Positions 36,301 to 40,312 of a stretch of 64,000 bases of DNA are shown piece after piece. Under the pieces are notes generated by a model. That model saw only the letters and a program-made list of their open reading frames with translations, made no database searches and had not been told where the DNA came from. Within the stretch, counting starts at the first letter, position 1. The number at the start of each line of letters is the position of its first letter. This DNA comes from Gari tellinella (Eukaryota > Mollusca > Bivalvia > Cardiida > Psammobiidae). The position numbers were made by a program, and so were the translations under genes. The stretch lies in contig OV277866.1 in NCBI GenBank assembly GCA_922989275.2, forward strand, positions 58,023,246 to 58,087,245, given 5' to 3'.

Positions 36301-38696
36301 CTAATTGGGGTGTGTTATCGCTAATCCACAAGAATCCTTTGTAACTGTTCTACCCTACAGACAAAGATAAGTGTCCACAGGGGTCTTAATTAATCGGCAA
36401 ATTTGTTGCACACTTTCAATTTTTATGGCTTTAGTCCGATACTTCAGTCCATGTAGATGCAGTACCGCTAGACAGTAGTAGACACAAGGTCTTACTGTTA
36501 CGAAATGCAACTAGTAGATGACTCGCACGGCATTATTCTGACATATTGAAATTTTCCAAAAGTGAAATAATCCGGGCATCTTAAAATGGAATTAAAGGGT
36601 TGCCCGCCGGGCAGCAGTTTGAAAAATATGGTTGCCCAAGCAAAACATTTGGTTGCCCGCCGGGCTCCGAGCACAGGATTTGTCGTGCCCTGATTTAAAT
36701 ATTGCAAAGTTCTTGATGATAAACCCTTTTATTGTGTAGCACCGACGTGTAGTTGGCGATATGTGTTTAGATACCGTTAGTGCCCTTTTCTTTTCTTTAT
36801 AAACCTGTATAGCTCAGTGGTAGAGCGTCTGCTTGCAGTGTGGAAGGTTGCGGGTTCAATCCCTGGCTTGGTCAAACCAAAGACTTGAAAATTGGTAGTA
36901 ATGGCTTCCCTCCTTGGTGCTCAGGAAACCGAGTTAGCATTACCAATGTGACGGAAATGGACGGTATATAAACACTTCTACAGTCTGACTGTGGAAGCCG
37001 GCTTTTATAGCCAGATTGTCTAAGCCTTTGTCTCGGTTGCGAAGTTAAGCAACGTCCTGTGCGGTTAGTACCTGGATGGGTGACCGGCAGGGATTACAGT
37101 CGGCCCGGTACACGTTACAAATTTGGTGGCAGCGGTGGGATATGGGATGACATCACCGTCATCCCCGGATCCATGTCGCATTGTCTCTGCAATTAGGACT
37201 GCCATGTGAGCAGGGTGATTTCGGGGCGAAGTCAAGAGAAAAGGGGGAGAAATGTGACGGAAATGGACGGTATATAAACACTTCTAAAGTCTGACTGTGG
37301 AAGCCGGCTTTTATAGCCAGATTGTCTAAGCGTTTGTCTCGGTTGCGAAGTTAAGCAACGTCCTGTGCGGTTAGTACCTGGATGGGTGATCGGCAGGGAT
37401 TACAGTCGGCCCGGTACACGTTACAAATTTGGTGGCAGAGGTGGGATATGGGATGACATCACCATCATCCCCAGATCCATGTCGCATTGTCTCTGCCCTT
37501 AGGACTGCCATGTGAGCAGGGTGATTTCGGGGCGAAGTCAAGAGAAAAGGGGGAGAAATGTGACGGAAATGGACGGTATATAAACACTTCTACAGTCTGA
37601 CTGTGGAAGCCGGCTTTTATAGCCAGATTGTCTAAGCGTTTGTCTCGGTTGCGAAGTTAAGCAACGTCCTGTGCGGTTAGTACCTGGATGGGTGACCGGC
37701 AGGGATTACAGTCGGCCCGGTACACGTTACAAATTTGGTGGCAGCGGTGGGATATGGGATGACATCACCATCATCCCCGGATCCATGTCGCATTGTCTCT
37801 GCAATTAGGACTGCCATGTGAGCAGGGTGATTTCGGGGCGAAGTCAAGAGAAAAGGGGGAGAAATGTGACGGAAATGGACGGTATATAAACACTTCTACA
37901 GTCTGACTGTGGAAGCCGGCTTTTATAGCCAGATTGTCTAAGCGTTTGTCTCGGTTGCGAAGTTAAGCGACGTCCTGTGCGGTTAGTACCTGGATGGGTG
38001 ACCGGCAGGGATTACAGTCGGCCCGGTACACGTTACAAATTTGGTGGCAGCGGTGGGATATGGGATGACATCACCATCATCCCCGGATCCATGTCGCATT
38101 GTCTCTGCCCTTAGGACTGCCATGTGAGCAGGGTGATTTCGGGGCGAAGTCAAGAGAAAAGGGGGAGAAATGTGACGGAAATGGACGGTATATAAACACT
38201 TCTACAGTCTGACTGTGGAAGCCGGCTTTTATAGCCAGATTGTCTAAGCGTTTGTCTCGGTTGCGAAGTTAAGCAACGTCCTGTGCGGTTAGTACCTGGA
38301 TGGGTGACCGGCAGGGATTACCGTCGGCCCGGTACACGTTACACCATTACGACTGGTTCGTTGGTGTTAAGATAAAGTGACCGGCCGGGTAGGCGGGTAC
38401 AGTCCTAATGGTTCACCTAAAAAAGTGCCCCTTCTCATAATCATCAGAATTGATGGCGTAGAAGTAAAAAAAATAGATAGATAGGTACTAAGATAGATCA
38501 CAGAACAAGCCGATTCTGATTGACCATATGTTTTGACAGAAAATGACGGATATTACCAATGACTGCCATGTGTCACCAGTTAACAAACTTGTATCTTACT
38601 CTTTTCTTTGCCTCCACAGAAAATGCTAATTATTAGCATAGTAACCACAACCACCGCAACTGAAACGAGATAAATTGTTCCTTGATCAACTGCCAT
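21081..38696 (-). CDS. DDRGK1: DDRGK domain-containing protein 1 (UFBP1), complete, 8 coding exons
   Basis: DDRGK1 is an ER-membrane adaptor. With UFL1 it forms the UFM1 ligase that modifies ribosomal protein RPL26 and acts in ER-phagy and the unfolded-protein response. Joined exons: 38600-38696, 34800-34931, 29926-30062, 28744-28845, 27339-27458, 25863-25901, 23386-23442, 21081-21338. All introns are GT-AG and all phases agree. The product is 313 residues; the human protein has 314. Seen: an N-terminal membrane anchor (about 8-26); the family block [10 protein letters not shown] (102-111); a Glu/Lys-rich coiled coil (about 105-185) ending [11 protein letters not shown]; and a C-terminal winged-helix region with the name motif DDRGK at 248-252 followed by FIYIT. 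The start is set at Met 38696 because the family has few residues before the anchor. An in-frame Met at 38771 would add 25. The introns are packed with transposons. Confidence 0.93.
21394..21533. repeat. Foldback (GGGTCCAAGGTTATAAAG arms)
   Basis: Outer arms TGGGTCCAAGGTTATAAAGA and TCTTTATAACCTTGGACCCA, then inner AATCTAACCAAT and ATTGGTCAGATT. In DDRGK1 intron 7. Related arms are at 15975-16150 and 26085-26190. Confidence 0.6.
21675..21806. mobile_element. TTAA MITE, right half missing
   Basis: Starts CCCTTTACCCAATAG and covers the core hairpin (CAGTAAAGCAGAATGC and its complement), then stops at 'gctttaagctacc'. Confidence 0.55.
22207..22822. mobile_element. TA-type foldback, CAGTGATCCCTCTCTAC family, with nested MITE
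   Basis: Left CAGTGATCCCTCTCTACAAC after TA; right GTTGTTGTAGGGAGGGAG. The core hairpin (AATCCAGATCAGACACCG ... GACGTCTGATCTGGG) is split at TTAA by the MITE at 22368-22611. Confidence 0.55.
22368..22611. mobile_element. TTAA MITE nested in a hairpin apex
   Basis: TTAA at 22364-22367 and 22612-22615. Ends CCCTTTACCTCATAG and ATGGGGGAAAGGG, full core hairpin 22425-22483. Confidence 0.75.
23176..23364. mobile_element. CAGGGCTCCAGATAAG foldback MITE
   Basis: Ends CAGGGCTCCAGATAAGGGG and CTTATCTGGAGCCCTG. Flanks CATAAC (23170-23175) and CATAAT (23365-23370) suggest a 6-bp duplication. Core arms CTATGGTGTCACTACTCAT and complement, with TCGTCTCTTCGAGACGA at the tip. Confidence 0.7.
23386..23442 (-). 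CDS. DDRGK1: DDRGK1 exon 7 (19 codons)
   Basis: Follows ATGCTTTTCAG; encodes [19 protein letters not shown], the family's VVxLEDLA helix of the winged-helix region; donor GTATGT. A CAGGG foldback MITE ends 21 bp beyond the exon. Confidence 0.93.
23493..23691. mobile_element. TTAA MITE, CCCATTACC family
   Basis: TTAA at 23489-23492 and 23692-23695; core hairpin intact, about 50 bp deleted from the right arm. Confidence 0.7.
23746..24003. mobile_element. TTAA MITE, CCCATTACC family
   Basis: TTAA at 23742-23745 and 24004-24007; right end is ATGGAAGAAAGGG. Core hairpin 23816-23871. Confidence 0.7.
24276..24545. mobile_element. TTAA MITE with a 35-C run in its end
   Basis: TTAA at 24272-24275, then C35 (24276-24310) where relatives have CCCATTACCCC, then ATAGAAGCGCC. 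Right TTAA at 24546-24549. Inverted relative to most copies. Confidence 0.65.
24549..24735. repeat. Worn MITE fragments
   Basis: Two half-arms (TTTCTGCTTTATTTTTTCATC and TTCTGCTTTACTTTCAGTC), followed by family sequence up to 'ttcatgactata'. Probably a deleted, partly duplicated copy. Confidence 0.4.
24750..24978. mobile_element. TTAA MITE, CCCATTACC family
   Basis: TTAA at 24746-24749 and 24979-24982; left end CTATTACCCCATAG, right end shortened to AGGCGTAAAAAGG. Confidence 0.6.
25609..25851. mobile_element. TTAA MITE abutting the exon 6 donor
   Basis: TTAA at 25605-25608 and 25852-25855. Carries a perfect 46-bp palindrome at 25667-25712 with TTAA at its centre. The right TTAA is one base from the GTATGT donor of DDRGK1 exon 6 (25857-25862). 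Confidence 0.8.
25863..25901 (-). CDS. DDRGK1: DDRGK1 exon 6 (13 codons)
   Basis: Follows AATATTTCAG; encodes [13 protein letters not shown], matching the family's FINYIK helix; donor GTATGT. A TTAA MITE begins one base past that donor hexamer. Confidence 0.92.
26309..26716. mobile_element. TTAA MITE with a second copy inside its hairpin
   Basis: Outer TTAA at 26305-26308 and 26717-26720. The left core arm stops at GCAGAATGCCCC and the right arm resumes at TGCGCATTCTGCTT, on either side of the nested copy. Confidence 0.7.
26391..26633. mobile_element. TTAA MITE nested in the apex of another
   Basis: Flanked by TTGA (26387-26390) and TTAA (26634-26637). Ends CCCTTTACCTGATAG and CTATGGCTAAAAGG; its own hairpin is complete. 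Confidence 0.7.
27004..27315. mobile_element. Two broken TTAA MITEs, one in the other's apex
   Basis: The left copy starts TTAACCCATTACCCC at 27000 and breaks at ATGCGCC-TTAA (27158-27161). A second, inverted copy (CTAAATTATTCCTCCATCGAAG and on) starts there and ends near 27315, just short of exon 5. Confidence 0.5.
27339..27458 (-). CDS. DDRGK1: DDRGK1 exon 5
   Basis: Follows TTGTCTTGCAG and ends CTCGAT before GTAAGT. 40 codons, ending the coiled coil with the conserved [13 protein letters not shown] motif. Confidence 0.93.
27592..27823. mobile_element. TTAA MITE, CCCATTACC family, inverted
   Basis: Left TTAA 27588-27591; the right end TATTGGGCTAA has lost its TTAA by one base. Hairpin 27719-27770 is near perfect. 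Confidence 0.6.
27966..28158. mobile_element. CAGGGCTCCAGATAAG foldback MITE
   Basis: Ends CAAGGCTCCAGATAAGAGG and AACTGGAACCCTG; core TATGGTGTTACTACTCATTAG and its complement. Opposite orientation to the copy at 23176. No clear duplication. Confidence 0.6.
28163..28255. repeat. MITE core hairpin, divergent type
   Basis: GCTTAAAGCATGGTAATAG and CTGTCACCTTGCTTTAAGC outer arms, with AGAAAGCTCC-AATA-GGAGCTTTCT at the tip. Same plan as the main MITE core but a different tip sequence. Confidence 0.5.
28744..28845 (-). CDS. DDRGK1: DDRGK1 exon 4 (coiled coil)
   Basis: Follows TTCATTTCAG and ends ATTCGG before GTTAGT. 34 codons ([20 protein letters not shown] and on), phase 0 on both sides. Confidence 0.9.
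28894..29058. mobile_element. TTAA foldback element with perfect 40-bp palindrome
   Basis: TTAA at 28890-28893 and 29059-29062. At 28959-28998 a perfect palindrome starts CCCTGATCAGAGGGCTCC, flanked by GCAAACAGTG and ACAATGTTTGC. Confidence 0.65.
29250..29690. mobile_element. TTAA MITE split by a CAGGG foldback MITE
   Basis: The family sequence runs from TTTACCCAATAGCC to 'cttgagtggagg', is interrupted at 29455-29647, then resumes 'ggaggaataaatt' and ends ATTTATGGGG. Confidence 0.6.
29455..29647. mobile_element. CAGGGCTCCAGATAAG foldback MITE (nested)
   Basis: CAGGGCTCCAGATAAG at the left and CTTATCTGGAGCCCTG at the right. The host sequence GTGGAGGAATAA is split so that GGAGG is repeated on both sides. 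The core stem of about 60 bp is nearly perfect. Confidence 0.75.
29723..29904. mobile_element. TA-flanked MITE, CAGTCGAA family
   Basis: TA (29721-29722), CAGTCGAAATTC at the left and GAAGTTCGACTG, TA (29905-29906) at the right. The centre pairs GTAGTTCAAAGTTTAAACGTG with its complement at GGCTAAGCC. Ends 22 bp from exon 3 of DDRGK1. Confidence 0.65.
29926..30062 (-). CDS. DDRGK1: DDRGK1 exon 3
   Basis: Follows TTGCTTTTAG and ends CGAGAA before GTGAGA. Encodes an acidic [16 protein letters not shown] stretch, then [20 protein letters not shown], the diagnostic start of the coiled coil. A TA-flanked MITE ends 22 bp beyond the donor. Confidence 0.92.
30103..30530. mobile_element. CCCGTTTCATAAAAC-type MITE, divergent copy
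   Basis: Starts GGCCCGTATTACGAAACATT and ends TTGTTGTACCACATTTCATTAG. The middle has CTTGTGACATCTCTTTTGA and a worn inverse, as in the full copy at 58210-58445. Confidence 0.5.
30592..30690. mobile_element. CAGGGCTCCAGAT foldback, left half
   Basis: AGAGCTCCAGATGAGGGTAT then 'aaatccttatgcctc'; the inverse half is not found. Confidence 0.35.
30757..30797. mobile_element. TTAA MITE end fragment
   Basis: TTAACCCATTACCC followed by 'cctttttatgcctttaat', cut off by the LINE tail. Confidence 0.45.
30798..30915 (-). mobile_element. 3' end of a LINE with (ATTC)n tail
   Basis: On the minus strand: GGGCTATCCTCGTTAAATAA, then AGTCATTCATT and four to five ATTC units. A short microsatellite tail after an AATAAA-like stretch is usual for CR1/L2-type LINEs. 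A very short 5'-truncated copy. Confidence 0.5.
31018..33129 (+). mobile_element. Helitron-like element, subfamily B, carrying a subfamily A insert
   Basis: 5' ACAAGAGCCGCATGCGGCC (perfect 12-bp palindrome 31024-31035) then GATCGCTCACC. 3' AGCTCACCATGAGCACTTTG then TGCTCAGGTGGGCTA. The interior shares TGATAAGCCCCGGGGCAGGG repeats with the copy at 49709-50900. Interrupted at 31284-32487. Confidence 0.6.
31284..32487 (+). mobile_element. Helitron-like element, subfamily A, copy 2 (nested)
   Basis: AACAAGAGGGCCTGAAGG to GTTCAGGTGAGCT, then AAAAA. The core carries the same ~161-bp repeats as 9747-11104. Confidence 0.7.
33540..33825 (-). mobile_element. SINE with tRNA-like head, minus strand
   Basis: The head at 33751-33823 has an A box (TGGTCCAGTGGTAAGGACG) and B box (GGTTCGAGCCC). 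The body continues to lower coordinates past GTGACTCGATGAACAGG. A pseudo-tRNA head of a SINE is more likely than a tRNA gene, because the D-arm and acceptor pairing are poor and a body follows. Confidence 0.5.
34345..34745. mobile_element. TTAA MITE opened at its hairpin
   Basis: Left arm 'ggcggaaactaaagcagaatttgcc' ends at TTAA (34433). The right arm 'ccaatctgctttacttttatcctgctttaag' starts near 34634. About 200 bp of other sequence lies between. Confidence 0.45.
34800..34931 (-). CDS. DDRGK1: DDRGK1 exon 2
   Basis: Follows ATTTTGTAG and ends ACTCAG before GTAATC. Encodes [20 protein letters not shown] and on to MQMAAGDS: the Arg-rich linker after the anchor. This part is poorly conserved in the family, so the call rests on splice phase and position. 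Confidence 0.8.
35067..36692. mobile_element. hAT-like non-autonomous element, CAGGGCACGACAAA ends
   Basis: TIRs CAGGGCACGACAAATTTC and GGATTTGTCGTGCCCTG. Subterminal GGTTGCCC motifs occur several times near both ends, in both directions, as in hAT elements. The flanks give no clean 8-bp duplication. The 121-codon frame inside (35538-35903) shows no transposase features. In DDRGK1 intron 1. Confidence 0.6.
36965..36972 (+). promoter_or_regulatory. TATA box placed as in 5S genes (repeated in each LTR)
   Basis: Aligning the LTR's GAAGTTAAGC to positions 48-57 of a metazoan 5S RNA puts +1 near 36994 and the TATA at about -29 to -22. Many animal 5S genes need a TATA-like box there. It could equally serve Pol II. 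Confidence 0.45.
37036..37110 (+). promoter_or_regulatory. 5S rRNA-like Pol III internal control region
   Basis: Box A AAGTTAAGCAACGTC, the intermediate GGTTAGTAC and box C TGGATGGGTGACCG are in the order and spacing of 5S genes (TFIIIA site). Similarity fades outside the region, so it is not a working rRNA gene. Recurs at +306, +612, +918 and +1224. Confidence 0.8.
37124..37141 (+). other. Primer binding site, tRNA-Leu type
   Basis: TGGTGGCAGCGGTGGGAT is complementary to ATCCCACCGCTGCCACCA, the 3' end of animal tRNA-Leu (AAG/TAG family) with CCA. It sits four bases after the LTR. Confidence 0.75.
37253..37425 (+). repeat. LTR 2 of the TRIM array
   Basis: 173 bp; carries CTAAAGTCTG and TGATCGGC variants. 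The following primer site has AGAGG for AGCGG. Confidence 0.85.
37559..37731 (+). repeat. LTR 3 of the TRIM array
   Basis: 173 bp, closest to the consensus of the five. Confidence 0.85.
37865..38037 (+). repeat. LTR 4 of the TRIM array
   Basis: 173 bp; one change in box A (AAGCGACG for AAGCAACG). Confidence 0.85.
38171..38343 (+). repeat. LTR 5 of the TRIM array (terminal)
   Basis: 173 bp; has ATTACCGTC for ATTACAGTC. The SINE resumes directly after CACGTTACA. Confidence 0.85.
38600..38696 (-). CDS. DDRGK1: DDRGK1 exon 1 (residues 1-32, phase 1 end)
   Basis: Encodes [20 protein letters not shown] and on to CGGKEK: the N-terminal signal anchor. The donor is AAAAGA before GTAAGA. The open frame continues upstream to another Met at 38771. 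Confidence 0.88.
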
Positions 38697-39108
38697 GTTG
38701 ACAATTTTGGCAAATGATTTCACAAGCGGAAACTCTGTTATCTTAGTGATCACCGGCTTTATTCGTTTCATATGTTGCAGGGTACCACCCCAGGCTGAAA
38801 GCTCTCCAGTCGCTAAAATGAACGTTTTATCGCCCTCTTCCCGAACGTACTAACTAAATTCGGCGCATACACAATAACTCACTGATTAGTTGAGGAGATT
38901 GGAAACCAGCTGGTGTGATGACAAATACAGTTGTAAGTGCGTGATTGATGAAATATGCTTTTTGATTAAAAACGTGTTTCTGTATGGTAAAAAATAAAAG
39001 AAATTGACCCTTTTTTGTCAACAATCACTTCTAATGTCTGTGTTACTCAACGTCACTATTTACATTATTCAATACTCTCTCTCTATACTCCCGAACAATC
39101 AATACTGA
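38697..39108 (-). promoter_or_regulatory. DDRGK1: Upstream region of DDRGK1
   Basis: Mostly unique DNA with several CpGs at 38770-38880 and no TATA box near the start. The transcription start cannot be placed. Confidence 0.3.
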
Positions 39109-39142
39109 CATGGAGAAATGACAAATTTGTCATTTCTCCATG
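39109..39142. repeat. Perfect 34-bp palindrome
   Basis: CATGGAGAAATGACAAA followed at once by its exact complement, no loop. About 410 bp upstream of the DDRGK1 start codon. Confidence 0.9.
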
Positions 39143-39146
39143 ATAC

Positions 39147-39172
39147 CATGGAGGAAGTATACTTCCTCCATG
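39147..39172. repeat. Perfect 26-bp palindrome
   Basis: CATGGAGGAAGTA followed by its exact complement. Four bases from the preceding palindrome and sharing its CATGGAG arm start. Confidence 0.9.
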
Positions 39173-39427
39173 ATGATACTGATTATGACTGGGAGACGCT
39201 GTCAGGGTAGGACACTATTAGTCAGTCTATTAGGTGCAAAGTTAAAAGATCATAGATCAAAAATAAGGTGAAAGAAAGTGCAAAATTAGATAAGATTATT
39301 TAAAAATAAAAACATGTAGTTCTACTCAATCCATCTAAGAGATGCCCTGCGTGTGCTAGTGAAAGTGCAAAACCTAACACCCTAAAAACGACTTAAGTAG
39401 CCTACATTATGTACAAGGTTTTGTTCT

Positions 39428-39535
39428 AGTATAAAATATAGCTGATCACTTAAAACAGGTTGGAAGTAAAACAGAAGGCGCATTAATTAAGGCGCATTCT
39501 GCTTTAACTTCAACCTGCTTTACCTTCCACTTCTA
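39428..39535. mobile_element. MITE core with TTAATTAA apex
   Basis: CTTAAAACAGGTTGGAAGTA and AACTTCAACCTGCTTTA arms around GGCGCATTAATTAAGGCGC. The family ends are missing here; a right-end fragment (GGCGTAAAAAGTCATATTC, GGTGTAATGGG) lies at 39779-39812. Confidence 0.45.
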
Positions 39536-40312
39536 CGTGGTTACTCCCTACTATCAATTGCTGATTATTACAGGGAGGTCGGGGACAGTGTTAAAAGAAT
39601 AATAATAAAAAGCGACTGCTTTTTCCTAGTATCATTAACAGTGCAAAACAGTGCAGTAAACAGACAATTTAAAAAACAGTTAAAACAGGTTAAGTGATTA
39701 GGGCTTGAAAGAGCAGAGCTAGCAATGAAGCCCGAGAGGCTGTCACTGACATTGATGTTAAAAGGGAGCTGGTTTCAAAGGCGTAAAAAGTCATATTCAT
39801 GGTGTAATGGGTAAAAATAATGAATGGTTGGAAACTGGACCAACGTTTTTGTCCGGTTTAGAGAGAATTCCGGTATTTAGAGGTTCCGGTTTAGAGGGAT
39901 TTCAGTGTATTTCAAATCTAAAACTCCAAATTATTATGTCAAATAACCTTTTTTGTCCATTTTCAAGAATAGCTCCATGCTGGAGTTCCTTGATTTGACC
40001 GACACAGATCTGAGTCAGTTAGAGCGCGGAATTATAATTCCGTGGTTATAGTCAGGTGGTATATATGGGCGCATGTGTGTGTTTTCATTTATTAAACACC
40101 TACTTGACAAACTGTGTTTGAAAAAATTATTATCAGGATGGAAAAAATAATGATTTAACTGCCCCTATTGCATTCCCATTGCAACAATTTTAGACATTTA
40201 GTCACCTATTTCCCCACCTAGGACTCGTTTCATAAAACTTCGTACGACAAATATTGTCGTAAGTCAGATGATAAAAGTCTCAATAATTATTTATTTCTCC
40301 ATCTAATCGTGT

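Larger units (their letters stand above)
36947..37119 (+). repeat. LTR 1 of the TRIM array
   Basis: 173 bp. TATATAAA at 36965-36972; 5S-like region about 37036-37110; differs from the others at TAAGCC (for TAAGCG). Confidence 0.85.
36947..38343 (+). mobile_element. Tandem array of a 5S-bearing miniature LTR retrotransposon (TRIM)
   Basis: Five LTRs of 173 bp alternate with four internal regions of 133 bp; the period is exactly 306 bp. LTRs run TGTGACGG...CACGTTACA. After each comes AATT and TGGTGGCAGCGGTGGGAT, the complement of the 3' end of tRNA-Leu (one base differs in the second unit). Each internal region ends in the purine tract AAGAGAAAAGGGGGAGAAA. There is no ORF. Inside every LTR is a 5S rRNA-like internal promoter: AAGTTAAGCAACGTC, GGTTAGTAC, TGGATGGGTGACCG. 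With LTRs, primer site, purine tract and no genes it fits a TRIM. The 5S insert matches the plan of plant Cassandra elements. A tandem 5S pseudogene array is the alternative, but it would not predict the primer site and purine tract. Flanks give ACCA on both sides as a possible duplication. Confidence 0.85.
36803..38480 (+). mobile_element. tRNA-derived SINE interrupted by the LTR array
   Basis: Head 36805-36875 with A box TAGCTCAGTGGTAGAGC and B box GGGTTCAATCC, most like tRNA-Ala. The body reaches GAGTTAGCATTACCAA at 36946. After the array the SINE 3' part continues (38344-38480) with AGTGCCCCTTCTCATAATCA and ATTGATGGCGTAGAAGTAA, ending in an ATAG-type tail. The 3' part is matched by the inverted copy at 15575-15650. 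Confidence 0.65.

Noticed and set aside
36805..36875. A genuine tRNA-Ala gene
   Set aside because: One base short in the anticodon arm, no terminator, and continuous with a SINE body that recurs elsewhere.
36947..38343. A functional 5S rDNA cluster
   Set aside because: Only the internal control region resembles 5S; the rest is too diverged to fold as 5S rRNA, and LTR, primer-site and purine-tract features explain the unit better.
36947..38343. A CRISPR-like array of direct repeats
   Set aside because: Repeats and 'spacers' are both repeated, lengths are far too long, and the genome is a spliced eukaryotic one.
38697..38771. DDRGK1 start at the upstream in-frame Met (38771)
   Set aside because: It would place 25 extra residues before the membrane anchor, unlike the family; kept only as an alternative.
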